From Actinomycetes bacterium (GTDB lineage: Bacteria > Actinomycetota > Acidimicrobiia > Acidimicrobiales > Palsa-688), in assembly GCA_021788115.1 (NCBI GenBank), contig JAJYLA010000018.1, forward strand, positions 1-41,549: DNA of 41,549 nt, given 5' to 3'. The notes beneath the pieces are model-generated. The model did no database searches. It worked only from the letters and a program-made list of their open reading frames with translations, and had not been told where the DNA came from. The translations under genes and the position numbers were made by a program. Shown piece after piece: positions 8,703 through 16,979 of the stretch (positions within the stretch are counted from its first letter, which is position 1; each line of letters starts with the position of its first letter).

Positions 8703-10008
8703 CGCCCGGCTCGTCGAGCACCACGGCCCGCAGGGCGTTCACGTAGCGCACGATCGGGGCTAGCTGCCAGCCGGTCAGCTTGCGCACGACCCGCAAGGCG
8801 AAGGTCTTCACGCCGGGCTCCGTCGGTATCGGCGGGAGCGCGAGGGGATCGGCGCGCACGTCGGGGGGCCGCCCCAGGGGGAGGATGGGGCGCGCCGCGT
8901 CGTCGAGGGGGTCGTGCCACTGGCGCAGGAGCTCCGCCCTCCGGCGCACCGTCGGGGCGACCCGCTCCGCCGCCGTGCCCCCCGGCTCGGTATCGGTCGT
9001 CTCGGGCAGCACCTCCGCCCCGGACAGCTTCGCCATGGCCTCGACCAGCTGGGCTGCGTCGTGGACGACCACTCCCCCGGCGGCGACCTGCTCGGCGAGG
9101 CCGCCCACGTCGGTGACCACGACCGGCCGGTCGTACAGCTCGGCGCGCTCCGCCACCCCCGAGGACCAGATCTCCCGGTAGGGCAGCACGACCGTGTCGG
9201 CGGCGACGATCCACTCGTCGAACTCCTCGTCGCTCACGTACGCGTCGTGGATGTGCACGCGGCGGTCGCGGGAGGCGAGGTCCTGCAGGAGGTGGAGGTA
9301 GGCGTCGTGTTCGGGGGTGGAGATCCGGATCTCGCCGACGATGTCCAGGCGCACCCCGTCGCCGGCCAGCCGCGACAACGCCCGGGCCGCCCGGTCAAAG
9401 CCCTTGTGCGGCTGCAGGAACCCGATGGCGAGGAACACGTGCACGTCGGGGTCGACTCCCAGCCGCCGACGGGCCTCCCCCCTCGACACCCCCGTGCGCC
9501 GCTGGAACCGCTCGCCGTGGTCGAGCACCCGCACCCGCCCGGCGGGAACCCCGAGACGGCTGGTCATCTGGGCCCGCTCCGCTTCGGTGTGGACCAGCAC
9601 GCCGGCCGGCTGCCGCCACAAAAGGCGCCACAGGGGGGTGCGCACGGCACCGGCCCTGCCCCCGTCGCTGTAGGGCGTCTCGTGGGCGATCACCTCCACC
9701 GCGCCCCCCCAGCGGAACAGGGCAAAGACACCGGGGTAGTGGCGGAGGAACAGGTCGAGGCGCATGCCCCGGAAGAAGATCTCCGGATGGAACTGCACCA
9801 CAACCCGGTCGGCCCGGCGTGCGCGCCGGGCCACCCGCAGCAGGCCGCGCAGGGTCATGAACTGCTCGTGGCTACCCGCCGCGCTCGGCTGCGGGGAGAC
9901 GACCTCGACGTCGTCGCCGTCGGCGCGCAGCCCTGCCGCCATCTGCATCGCGTAGTTGGCCAGCCCGTCGCGCAGCGGCGGGTACGGCGAGACCAGCAGG
10001 ACCTTCAT
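8680..10008 (-). CDS. GT4-family glycosyltransferase
   Basis: GT-B glycosyltransferase of 442 residues. Seen: N-terminal KVLLVSPYPPLRDGLANYA, whose DGLANY replaces the usual GGxE acceptor loop and is typical of a GT4 subset; a central FLAIGFLQPHKGFDRA phosphate-site segment; and AELYDRPVVVTDVGGLAEQV near 315. The canonical E-x7-E is weak: EIWSSGVAERAELYDRP stands at that position. An extra 85-residue tail (from PETTDTEPGG) ends in a basic, possibly membrane-associating segment, VKTFALRVVRKLTGWQL. The ATG at 10008 overlaps the previous stop as ATGA. Confidence 0.86.
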   Translation of the reverse strand: MKVLLVSPYPPLRDGLANYAMQMAAGLRADGDDVEVVSPQPSAAGSHEQFMTLRGLLRVARRARRADRVVVQFHPEIFFRGMRLDLFLRHYPGVFALFRWGGAVEVIAHETPYSDGGRAGAVRTPLWRLLWRQPAGVLVHTEAERAQMTSRLGVPAGRVRVLDHGERFQRRTGVSRGEARRRLGVDPDVHVFLAIGFLQPHKGFDRAARALSRLAGDGVRLDIVGEIRISTPEHDAYLHLLQDLASRDRRVHIHDAYVSDEEFDEWIVAADTVVLPYREIWSSGVAERAELYDRPVVVTDVGGLAEQVAAGGVVVHDAAQLVEAMAKLSGAEVLPETTDTEPGGTAAERVAPTVRRRAELLRQWHDPLDDAARPILPLGRPPDVRADPLALPPIPTEPGVKTFALRVVRKLTGWQLAPIVRYVNALRAVVLDEPGDERPSDG

Positions 10009-11180
10009 CGCCACTCCTCGAGGGCGCGCTCGGCCCGGTCGACGACCGCGGGCCACCGGAAGTCGTGCTCGACGTACGCCGGCCCGGCCCTGCCCATCTC
10101 CTCGAACAGGCCGGGCTCCTCCTGCAGCAGGCGCAGGCTCTCGGCGAACTCGTAGCGGTTGGCGTAGGTGACGCCCGCTCCGGAGCGCCGGCAGTGCCAG
10201 CGGACAACGGCGCTGGCGTCGTTGGCGATGACCGGTGTGCCGACCTGCATCGACTCGAGCACGGTCCGCGAGAAGCTCTCCATCGCGGAGGGCTGTATGC
10301 ACGCGGCCGCGGCGGCCTGCGCCGAAACCCGATCGGCCTCGCTCACCAACCCCACGTCGATCACCCGTGCCGGCGCGGGGATCGCCCCGACCTCTCCCAC
10401 CCCGCAGGTCACCAGGGGGAGGGGATCGGGGACCACCTCGCTGGCAAAGGCGAGGTCGTCCAGCAGCTGAGGCCACCCTTTTCCCCATTCCCGCCGGCCG
10501 GCGAACAGCACGAACGGACCGCCGATACCGTGCCTGGCCCGGAACCCGGCCGGGTCCGGCGCCGGCGGAGGCGACACGGCCGAGCCGACCACCACCGCCC
10601 TCCGGCCCCGGATCCCGAGGCTCTCCGCCAGGGCCTGCTCCGGTTCGGACAGGAACCACAGGCCGGCGACCTTGCTCATCTGGTAGCGGTACACCTCCAG
10701 CCGGGCAAAGGGCTCGTCGTGAAGGCAGGGCATGAGGATCGTCCGCTCGGGCGCCAGGTCGGCGAGGGCCAGGCTCATCCAGAACATGTAGGGGCCGCAC
10801 ACGATCGCCCGGTACTCCCCGGCGTGGTCGGCCACGTAGTCGAACAGGGCCGGGACCCTCATCCCGCTGTTCACCCAGCGGTACTGCTCGGGCAGGTTGA
10901 GCGTCTCGCCGGCGAGGATCCGGGCCCCGTAGCGGTCCCGCTCAGGCTGCGTCAGGCCCTCGGCGGGGAAGCGGCGCACCGTCAGGTCGCCTTCGGCCGT
11001 CACACCCGGCGCGGTGACGTTCCTCCACGTGTAGATATCCTCGGCGCAGCTCGTGAGGAGGTCCACCGACCAGCCCCTCCCCGCCAGACCCGCCGCCAGC
11101 TCGCGCAGGGCCATCTCGGCGCCGCCGACGGCAGACCCTGCCGTCGCCGACACGAACGCCAGCCGGCGCGGGGCGGTCAT
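10005..11180 (-). CDS. GT4-family glycosyltransferase, paralog of the plus-strand GT4
   Basis: GT-B glycosyltransferase of 391 residues. Seen: RLAFVSATAGSAVGGAEMAL acceptor loop, LLTSCAEDIYTW, HDEPFARLEVYRYQ, LFAGRREWGKGW before the phosphate-binding region, and an E-x7-E site ESFSRTVLE near 310. It shares order and motifs with the protein encoded at 5179-6426, so duplication and divergence within the locus is likely. The ATG at 11180 and the stop at 10005 both lie in 4-bp overlaps with neighbours. Sugar specificity cannot be read. Confidence 0.87.
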   Translation of the reverse strand: MTAPRRLAFVSATAGSAVGGAEMALRELAAGLAGRGWSVDLLTSCAEDIYTWRNVTAPGVTAEGDLTVRRFPAEGLTQPERDRYGARILAGETLNLPEQYRWVNSGMRVPALFDYVADHAGEYRAIVCGPYMFWMSLALADLAPERTILMPCLHDEPFARLEVYRYQMSKVAGLWFLSEPEQALAESLGIRGRRAVVVGSAVSPPPAPDPAGFRARHGIGGPFVLFAGRREWGKGWPQLLDDLAFASEVVPDPLPLVTCGVGEVGAIPAPARVIDVGLVSEADRVSAQAAAAACIQPSAMESFSRTVLESMQVGTPVIANDASAVVRWHCRRSGAGVTYANRYEFAESLRLLQEEPGLFEEMGRAGPAYVEHDFRWPAVVDRAERALEEWR

Positions 11181-12247
11181 CCGAACGCCTTGTCGAGCAG
11201 CTGGGGCAGCCGGTCGCGGACCCGGGCGATGTCGAACTCCTGGGCCCTCGAGCTGCCGCGACGGACCATCTCGGCCCGGAGCCGCTCGTCGCCGAGCACC
11301 TCCGACACCGCCGCCGCGACGACGACTGGGTCCTTGTCGCGGAGCACGACCGCGGCGCCGCCGGCGGTCTCGGGCACGGCTCCTGCCGCGAAGGCGACGA
11401 CGGGGACCCGGTGGTGCATGGCCTCCACGAGCGGGACGCAGAACCCCTCGTGCTCGGAGAGGCACACGAACACGTCCGCCGCCCGGTAGCACGCGGCGAG
11501 CTCGGCCTGCGACACCGGCCCGCGGGCGATCACGCCGTCGCCCACCTCCAGGGTGGCCGCCAGGTCGAGCACCGCATCCTGGTAGCTGCCGGTGAAGCGG
11601 CCGCCGACGAGCAGCAGCGTGGCGTCGGGGTCGACGGCCCGACGGTAGGCGGCGAAGGCCCGCACCACGTCCGCCTGGCACTTGTTCGGCGCGAAGCGCC
11701 CCACGAACAGCCAGATCCTCCCGCGGCGTCGCCGGCCGCCGAGGTCGGCGGCCGCGTCGGGGTCGGGGACGACGTCGAGGGCGTCGGGGTCGATGAGGAT
11801 CGGCAGGACGTCGGTGGGCGAGAAGCCGGCGGCGTCGAGGGCCGAGCGGTCGAGCTCGGAGTCGCCGATGCCGAGGGCGCACAGCGGGGCGCAGCGCTCG
11901 AGGTCCGCGTAACCGCCCCGCATGACGTCGGCCATGGGGGGGTCCCAGCCTTCGAAGAAACGCGGGGGGGTGACGTTGTGGTACACGACCACGCGCCGCC
12001 CCGGCAGGGCGAGGAACCGGTCGGTGAGCGACGACCCGACGGACAGGTGGTAGAAGACGGCGTCGGCTGCGGCGTCGAGTTCCCCGGCGGGCCGGGTCGT
12101 CACGCCGGGCACCGGATATGCACCCACCTCCCCGACGAAGATCTCCGACCGGTGTCCGAGGTCCTCCAGGGCACGCTTCACGCCGACGACGTGGCCGCTG
12201 ATCGCGTCGCCCGCCACGAGGGACGGCAGCAGCTGGTCGACCTTCAC
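11177..12247 (-). CDS. GT4-family glycosyltransferase (mannosyltransferase-like)
   Basis: Canonical GT4 enzyme of 356 residues. Seen: VKVDQLLPSLVAGDAISGH opening with a small-residue acceptor loop, WLFVGRFAPNKCQADVVRAF with the Arg/Lys phosphate contacts, and E-x7-E in EHEGFCVPLVE followed by AMHHRVPVVAFAAGAVPET, a textbook donor site. Closest in style to mannosyl- or rhamnosyltransferases of polysaccharide loci (inference). The start is a GTG at 12247 overlapping the stop of the small upstream gene. It is the first enzyme of the six-gene operon. Confidence 0.88.
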   Translation of the reverse strand: MKVDQLLPSLVAGDAISGHVVGVKRALEDLGHRSEIFVGEVGAYPVPGVTTRPAGELDAAADAVFYHLSVGSSLTDRFLALPGRRVVVYHNVTPPRFFEGWDPPMADVMRGGYADLERCAPLCALGIGDSELDRSALDAAGFSPTDVLPILIDPDALDVVPDPDAAADLGGRRRRGRIWLFVGRFAPNKCQADVVRAFAAYRRAVDPDATLLLVGGRFTGSYQDAVLDLAATLEVGDGVIARGPVSQAELAACYRAADVFVCLSEHEGFCVPLVEAMHHRVPVVAFAAGAVPETAGGAAVVLRDKDPVVVAAAVSEVLGDERLRAEMVRRGSSRAQEFDIARVRDRLPQLLDKAFG

Positions 12248-12639
12248 GGCGCCGGCGTCCGGGCCGCGTCCTCCTCCAGGCGGCCCACCCGCGCCCGCAG
12301 TTCGGCGGCTTCGACGTCGAGGCGGGCGAGCGTCCGGGCGATCTCGTCCGTCGAGACGTCCTCGTAGCGCTCCAGGCGCGCGACGCGCAGCCCCAGGTCC
12401 GCGGTCAGCCGCCTCCTCAGCCGCCTCAGCGCCCGCACGACGAGGGAGGTCGCCGGCGGGTAGAGCGGCTCGTGCCGGTACGCCTCCAGGTTGCTTGCGA
12501 GGAGCGCGCTGCTCGCCGGCGGGCGCACCGGGGTGTCCAGGGAACGCCCGATGCCGGCTCCACGCCACGCCGCGGCCACCGCGCGCGCGCGGCGCTCGAC
12601 CCCTTCGACATCGGGCGCTTCGCTCCTATCGGATCGCAT
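12244..12639 (-). CDS. Small coiled-coil protein leading the glycosyltransferase operon
   Basis: Protein of 131 residues with no enzyme motif. The middle has a YRHEPLYPPATSLVVRALRR segment and the C-terminal 60 residues form a predicted coiled coil with heptad-like spacing (LARLDVEAAELRARVGRLEE). Similar stand-alone or fused helical segments sit beside methyltransferases and GTs in polysaccharide loci and may scaffold or measure chain length (inference). The helical N-terminus of the methyltransferase at 4062 is comparable in style. The ATG at 12639 is preceded by TATGCT with 9 nt spacing, so it probably begins the operon mRNA. An open frame continues upstream into a transposase remnant, but the promoter and composition argue for this start. 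Confidence 0.72.
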   Translation of the reverse strand: MRSDRSEAPDVEGVERRARAVAAAWRGAGIGRSLDTPVRPPASSALLASNLEAYRHEPLYPPATSLVVRALRRLRRRLTADLGLRVARLERYEDVSTDEIARTLARLDVEAAELRARVGRLEEDAARTPAP

Positions 12640-12648
12640 TTCGGGCCA

Positions 12649-12654
12649 GCATAG
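12649..12654 (-). promoter_or_regulatory. -10 element (TATGCT) of the six-gene glycosyltransferase operon
   Basis: TATGCT on the minus strand, 9 nt before the ATG at 12639, matches the leaderless pattern used by several genes here. It lies between the start and the 3' edge of the transposase remnant. Confidence 0.55.
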
Positions 12655-12734
12655 CGGTGGTCGGTGCGGGCCCCGCTGCGGCACCCAGGGGCAGCGTGTG
12701 CGGACCTGGACTGCGGCGGCGTTGCAGGTTGACG

Positions 12735-13053
12735 CGCGCCGGTAGGCGAGCCGGGTGACCCTGACGGGCCCGAAGATCGTCGAGAGCGGCCGGACGTGCC
12801 CGCCCTCGACCGCCCCGTGGCAGACACCCTCGGCGCAGGCGACTCCTTCGATCCGCTCCTCGCGAAGCGCGCGCAGGTCGAGATGGCCCTGGAACATCTG
12901 GCGCAACCGGTCCCGACCACGGGTGCCGAGCTCCTCCTCGAACACAACGTGGTCGAGCGCGCCGGCCCCGGCCCCGTCGAGCCAGGAGAGGGGGCCCTCG
13001 AACGACGTCCGCGCCATCCCAAAGGTGACGGAGGGTTCACACGGCGTGCTCAC
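12735..13053 (-). pseudogene. ISKra4-family transposase, N-terminal remnant
   Basis: The minus strand encodes about 106 residues that read like the N-terminus of ISKra4-family transposases: MFQGHLDLRALREERIE, a GAVEGGHVRPLSTIFGPV segment and VTRLAYRR. In the family a long catalytic part follows, but here similarity stops near 12735 and the rest (about 300 or more residues) is missing. The GTG at 13053 may be the original start. No terminal inverted repeats can be paired because the right end is gone. This is a relic, not an active element. Confidence 0.75.
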
Positions 13054-13125
13054 CGGCGATCACCCCCGGCCCGGCGGCTGCGGAGCCGGGCGAGGCCGCT
13101 GTCGGCTTGGGCGTCGCGCTCGGCT

Positions 13126-13530
13126 CTCGCACGGGGAGGCGGTGCGGCCCTTCCGCGAGCACCTGCTGCGCCGCGACGGGCACGCGGCGATCGAGCAGCT
13201 CGGCGAGCTCGCCGCCCTGGCCGCCGACGAGCCCGCGAGCCCAGGGATCAGCAGGAGGCCGTCGCCGCCGAGCCGGAGCCGGCGCCTCCCGAGCGCGACC
13301 TGCGCGTCACCTACGTCGTCTTCGACCACCCCCACGCCGACCAGCGGCCGTACCTCCATCCCGGTGAGCCCCTCAGCATCCGCGTCGGCTACCACGCGGA
13401 GCGCCGCATCGACGACGTGATGCCCGCTGTCTACGACTGGCGCGAGCAGCAGGACCTGTTCAGCGTGATGAACCCGAGCCGAGTCGAAGGCGTGATCCGG
13501 GTCCCTGTCGCGGTCGACGCGGTACCCGCT
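13126..13530 (+). pseudogene. Wzt-like polysaccharide ABC-transporter ATPase, C-terminal remnant
   Basis: Two frames on the plus strand together resemble the end of Wzt/TagH-type ATPases. The first, about 13126-13240, reads HGEAVRPFREHLLRRD, like the segment after the ABC domain. After a frameshift between about 13237 and 13262, the second reads ERDLRVTYVVFDHPHA and YLHPGEPLSIRVGYHAER, as in the Wzt C-terminal carbohydrate-binding beta sandwich. The whole ATPase domain (Walker A, signature, Walker B) is absent, and the 5' side abuts the transposase relic. The 3' end runs into the convergent glycosyltransferase gene. It suggests that ABC-dependent glycan export was once encoded here. Confidence 0.65.
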
Positions 13531-13539
13531 CTGGTCGTG

Positions 13540-14814
13540 TCAGCGTCCGCGGAGGGCGCGGCCGACCGCTCGACGGAGTCGCACGGTCCGACGGGGCGGT
13601 GACGGCGGCACTGTCGGCCGAGGACCGGCGACATCGGGCGCCCGCCACGCCTCGCTGCAGTACGCACGAAGCGGCGCCGTCACCGCCTCCCACCGGTATC
13701 GCACGGCGTACGCCTGTACCCGCTCCCGGTCCGGCGGATCCTCGATGAGGCGGCGCAGGGCGGCGGCGACCGCATCGGGATCGCCCGGGGGCACGGCGAC
13801 CCCGAGGCCGGCGGCGTCGATCTCCTCCGAAAGGGTGTCACCCTCGGTGAGCACCATGGGAAGGCCGGCCCACAGGTAGTCGAGGACCCGGGTCCGGAAC
13901 GAGAAGCGCGTCTCCACGTGCTCGAGGTGGGTGCTCACCCCGACGCAGGCGTCGAGCAGGAAGGTGGCCCGGGCGTCATAGGGGACCCATCCGTCGTTGA
14001 AAAAGACGTGGGACCCGGTGAGGGACAGCTCGTCGCTCAGTCGGCGCAACTCGGCGGCCACCCGCATCTCGGGGATGTCGGGGTTCGGGTTGCGCATGCC
14101 GAGGAAGACGAGCCGGACCGCAGGGATCGCCGTCCGGAGGCGGTCGACAGCCCGCAGCAGGGACAGCGGGTCGAGCCAGTTGTAGATCCCGCCCCCCCAG
14201 ATCACCACCGGGTCCGAGGGATCGATGCCGGGGAAGGCTTCGCTCAGCCCGGGTCCGACCCGCCGGGGCGGCTCACCCGGGATCCCGAACGGCACCATGT
14301 CGATCAGCCGGCGCAAGCTCGGGTCGTCGTCGTAGGTCCGGGGGTTGATCCGTCCCAGGACGGCCAGGGCCCCGATCCACAGGTCGCGCTGGCGCTCGCT
14401 GGCGCACAGGAAGTAGTCGCCTCGCCGCAGGTCGTCGTTGATCACTGCCACCTGGTGTGCGACGGCAGCCTGGTGGTCGGGTCCCCCCGCTTCGCCGAAA
14501 GGCTCCAGGTTCTCCAGATGCGTGGGGATGTACATGTCGATGCACAGCGGCTTGCCGGCCTCGGCCACCGCGGGATGCCGCCGGACGACGCTCGTGGGGG
14601 CCACCACCACATCGGCCCACGCCGCCAGAGACGCGAGGTCGGGACCGGAGACGGCGATGACGTCCATCGCCCGATGGGTACGCGTCGCTGCGGACGTGGT
14701 TGCGAGCCGCACGGCGTGCTCGCCGGCGAGCTGTTCCGCGAGGTTCCAGGCGCGGATGGCAGGCCCGGGCATCTCGTCGGTGATCGGATCGAACGCCAGC
14801 ACCAGGACCCTCAC
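13540..14814 (-). CDS. GT4-like glycosyltransferase (divergent paralog A)
   Basis: Predicted GT-B glycosyltransferase of 424 residues. Seen: N-terminal VLVLAFDPITDEMPGPAIRA with a GPAIRAW acceptor loop, FLCASERQRDLWIGAL near 145, IWGGGIYNWLDPLSLLRA near 225, VFFNDGWVPYDAR near 295, and FSFRTRVLDYLWAGLPMVLT near 325. In that place standard GT4 enzymes have E-x7-E, and here the first Glu lies in HLEHVET. It aligns motif by motif with the divergent gene starting at 14888. The start is a GTG at 14814, which places the first strand at the N-terminus. The C-terminal 40 residues are basic and low in complexity. Confidence 0.85.
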   Translation of the reverse strand: MRVLVLAFDPITDEMPGPAIRAWNLAEQLAGEHAVRLATTSAATRTHRAMDVIAVSGPDLASLAAWADVVVAPTSVVRRHPAVAEAGKPLCIDMYIPTHLENLEPFGEAGGPDHQAAVAHQVAVINDDLRRGDYFLCASERQRDLWIGALAVLGRINPRTYDDDPSLRRLIDMVPFGIPGEPPRRVGPGLSEAFPGIDPSDPVVIWGGGIYNWLDPLSLLRAVDRLRTAIPAVRLVFLGMRNPNPDIPEMRVAAELRRLSDELSLTGSHVFFNDGWVPYDARATFLLDACVGVSTHLEHVETRFSFRTRVLDYLWAGLPMVLTEGDTLSEEIDAAGLGVAVPPGDPDAVAAALRRLIEDPPDRERVQAYAVRYRWEAVTAPLRAYCSEAWRAPDVAGPRPTVPPSPPRRTVRLRRAVGRALRGR

Positions 14815-14887
14815 CCGGTAGCATCTCCCCGTGCGCGAGGGCAGCACTCGCGGTGACACCGCACCTGCGAGACGGTAGTCGGCGGCC

Positions 14888-16141
14888 TTGACCCGTCCGC
14901 AGCACTCGCCTCGGCGCGTCCTGATCGTGACCGAGGACGTTCTGGCGACGACGATGGCGGGCCCCGCGATCCGGGCCTGGCAGATCGCCGAGGCGCTGGC
15001 CGCCGACCACGAGGTGACGCTGGCGACGACATCACCCATCTGCGAGAGGCGCTCGTCGCGCTTCGCCGCCGAGTCCTGCCCGCCGGCGAGGCTGGAGGAG
15101 CTGGAGCGCTGGTGCGACGTGATGATCGTCCAGGGGTACGTCCTCGAACGGGTGCCGGCTCTCCAGCGGACCGACAGGGTGATGGTGGTCGACCTGTACG
15201 ACCCCCTGCACTTCGAGGCCCTCGAGCTGAGCCGGGGACAGCCCGAGCCGCAGCGCTCGGCCAACGTCGACCATCTGATGTCGGTGATGGTCCGCCAGCT
15301 CGCCCGTGGGGACTTCTTCGTCTGTGCCAGCGAGAAGCAGAGGGACCTCTGGCTCGGGTCGCTCGCAGCCCTCGGGCGGCTCAACCCTGCGACCTACGCT
15401 GCCGACCCGGCGATGCGCGGGCTGATCGACGTGGTGCCCTTCGGCCTGTCGGAGACGCCACCGGAGCACACCCGCCAGGCGCTCAAGGGCGCCGTGCCCG
15501 GTATCGCCGCCGGCGACGAGGTCCTCTTGTGGGGGGGCGGCATCTACGACTGGCTGGACCCCCTCACGCTCATCCGCGCCGTCGACCAGTTGAGAAGCCG
15601 CCGCCCGCGGGTGCGGCTGTACTTCCTCGGGGTGCGCCACCCGAACCCCGCCGTGGAGGACTCCCGCACCCTCGTCGCCGCCCGGCGTCTGGCGGCCGAT
15701 CTGGGAGTCGCGGGAACCCACGTCTTCTTCAACGAGGGTTGGGTCGCCTACGACGACAGGCAGAACTACCTCCTCGAAGCCGACGTTGCCGTCAGTCTTC
15801 ACGTGGAGCACCTCGAGACGGCCTACTCGTTTCGCACCCGTATCCTCGACTACCTCTGGGCGGGGCTGCCGATCGTCGCCACGCGCGGCGACGACTTCGC
15901 CGGGCTCATCGAACGGGAGGGCGCCGGCGTCACGGTGCCCGGCGGAGACGTCGACGCCGTCGAGCGGGCACTGTTCGCCCTGCTCGACGACCCGGCGGCA
16001 CGAACACGGTGGGCCGCCCAGTCGAAGCGGCTCGCCGCCCGGTACGTGTGGCCTAGGGCGCTGGGTCCGCTGGTGGGGTTCTGCGCGGATCCCCGGCGAG
16101 CGGCGGATCTGCCCTCCTGGCCGTCGAGCGCCTGTTCGTAG
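14888..16141 (+). CDS. GT4-like glycosyltransferase (divergent paralog B)
   Basis: Predicted GT-B glycosyltransferase of 417 residues. Motifs match paralog A in order: MAGPAIRAWQIAEALAADHE, FFVCASEKQRDLWLGSLAAL, LLWGGGIYDWLDPLTLIRA, HVFFNEGWVAYDDR, HLETAYSFRTRILDYLWAGLP. The start used is a TTG at 14888 with no clear Shine-Dalgarno sequence; a TAGTCG sequence lies 6 nt upstream, so the start is uncertain by a few codons. The last 89 bp overlap the convergent Ppm1-like gene. The 73-bp divergent gap to paralog A must hold both promoters. Such paired paralogs may add the same sugar in different linkages (inference). Confidence 0.84.
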   Translation: MTRPQHSPRRVLIVTEDVLATTMAGPAIRAWQIAEALAADHEVTLATTSPICERRSSRFAAESCPPARLEELERWCDVMIVQGYVLERVPALQRTDRVMVVDLYDPLHFEALELSRGQPEPQRSANVDHLMSVMVRQLARGDFFVCASEKQRDLWLGSLAALGRLNPATYAADPAMRGLIDVVPFGLSETPPEHTRQALKGAVPGIAAGDEVLLWGGGIYDWLDPLTLIRAVDQLRSRRPRVRLYFLGVRHPNPAVEDSRTLVAARRLAADLGVAGTHVFFNEGWVAYDDRQNYLLEADVAVSLHVEHLETAYSFRTRILDYLWAGLPIVATRGDDFAGLIEREGAGVTVPGGDVDAVERALFALLDDPAARTRWAAQSKRLAARYVWPRALGPLVGFCADPRRAADLPSWPSSACS

Positions 16142-16961
16142 CCACGGCTGAAGGCCCGCGCGCGGGGACCCGGTCGCGCGCCGCGGCCCACACCCGAGCG
16201 GCGCCCCACCACGTGACCAGTCCGAGCGCCTCGGCGACGATCCGGCCGGACATCTTGGAACGGCCCAGCTCCCGGTCGACGAAGCAGATGGGCACCTCCC
16301 GGATGCGGGCTCCCTTCTGGGCCGCCCGGTAGAGCACCTCGATCTGGAATCCGTAGCCGTCGGCGCGCACCGTCTCGAGGTCGATCGACCGGAGCGTCTC
16401 GGCACGGTGAACCCTGTAGCCGGAGGTCATGTCGCGCACGGCAACGCCGAGCGCCAGCGCGGAGTAGATGTTGCCGCCGCGGGACAGCAGGCGGCGGTGC
16501 AGGCCCCAGCGCGGCACCGAGCCGCCCGGTACGTAGCGGGAGCCTACGACCATGTCGCAACCGTCCAGGGCTCCCACGAGGGTCGGCAGGGCGGTGGGAT
16601 CGTGGGAGAGATCGGCGTCCATCTGCACGAGCACCCGCGCGCCGCGGTCCATCCCCCACGCGAAGCCGGCGCGATAGGCGGCCCCGAACCCGGGACGCCC
16701 GCCGCGGCGCAGGACGTGGACCCCGCCGAGCTCGCGCCCCGCCCGCTCGACCAGGTCGGCAGTGCCGTCGGGGCTGTCGTCGTCGACGACGAGGACTTCC
16801 GCGTCGGGGAGCGCCGCCCGCACCCGCCGGAGCACTTCGTCGATCGTCTCGGCCTCGTTGAAGGTCGGGATCACCACCAGGGTGTCCACCGTCAGGGCCG
16901 AGTCTCGAGCGGGAAGTGAGGGTTGCACGACGGGTTCTGCACGTCGGGGGGACGCTACCAT
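16053..16961 (-). CDS. ppm1: Polyprenol monophosphomannose synthase (DPM1/Ppm1-like GT2)
   Basis: Transfers mannose from GDP-mannose to a polyprenyl phosphate on the inner membrane face, giving the lipid donor used by GT-C enzymes (established for actinobacterial Ppm1). Seen: VVIPTFNEAETIDEVLRRV, VVDDDSPDGT, the metal motif QMDADLSHDP, SGYRVHRAETL, and CFVDRELGRSKMSGRIVAEAL, all typical of the family; no C-terminal membrane domain. Up to 302 residues. The ATG at 16961 or a GTG at 16928 could start it; a TATGGT -10-like sequence overlaps the ATG, which speaks for the shorter form. The final 30 residues (ARGPSAVATNRR onward) are basic and overlap the 3' end of paralog B. Confidence 0.85.
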   Translation of the reverse strand: MVASPRRAEPVVQPSLPARDSALTVDTLVVIPTFNEAETIDEVLRRVRAALPDAEVLVVDDDSPDGTADLVERAGRELGGVHVLRRGGRPGFGAAYRAGFAWGMDRGARVLVQMDADLSHDPTALPTLVGALDGCDMVVGSRYVPGGSVPRWGLHRRLLSRGGNIYSALALGVAVRDMTSGYRVHRAETLRSIDLETVRADGYGFQIEVLYRAAQKGARIREVPICFVDRELGRSKMSGRIVAEALGLVTWWGAARVWAAARDRVPARGPSAVATNRRSTARRADPPLAGDPRRTPPADPAP

Positions 16962-16979
16962 AGCCCCCGGCGACGGAGC

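Noticed and set aside
11177-12568. An upstream-extended start for the GT4 gene at 11177-12247
   Set aside because: The extra 107 residues are the out-of-frame reading of the small coiled-coil gene; the GTG at 12247 places the first beta strand correctly and gives the ATGA-like overlap seen at neighbouring junctions.
12244-13053. A single 269-codon gene joining the transposase relic and the coiled-coil protein
   Set aside because: The frame is open by chance. The first part matches a transposase and ends abruptly, and a promoter-like TATGCT precedes the internal ATG at 12639.
12796-13602. One intact 268-residue plus-strand protein
   Set aside because: Only its second half looks like a Wzt C-terminal domain; the matching first half is in another frame, so it is a pseudogene.
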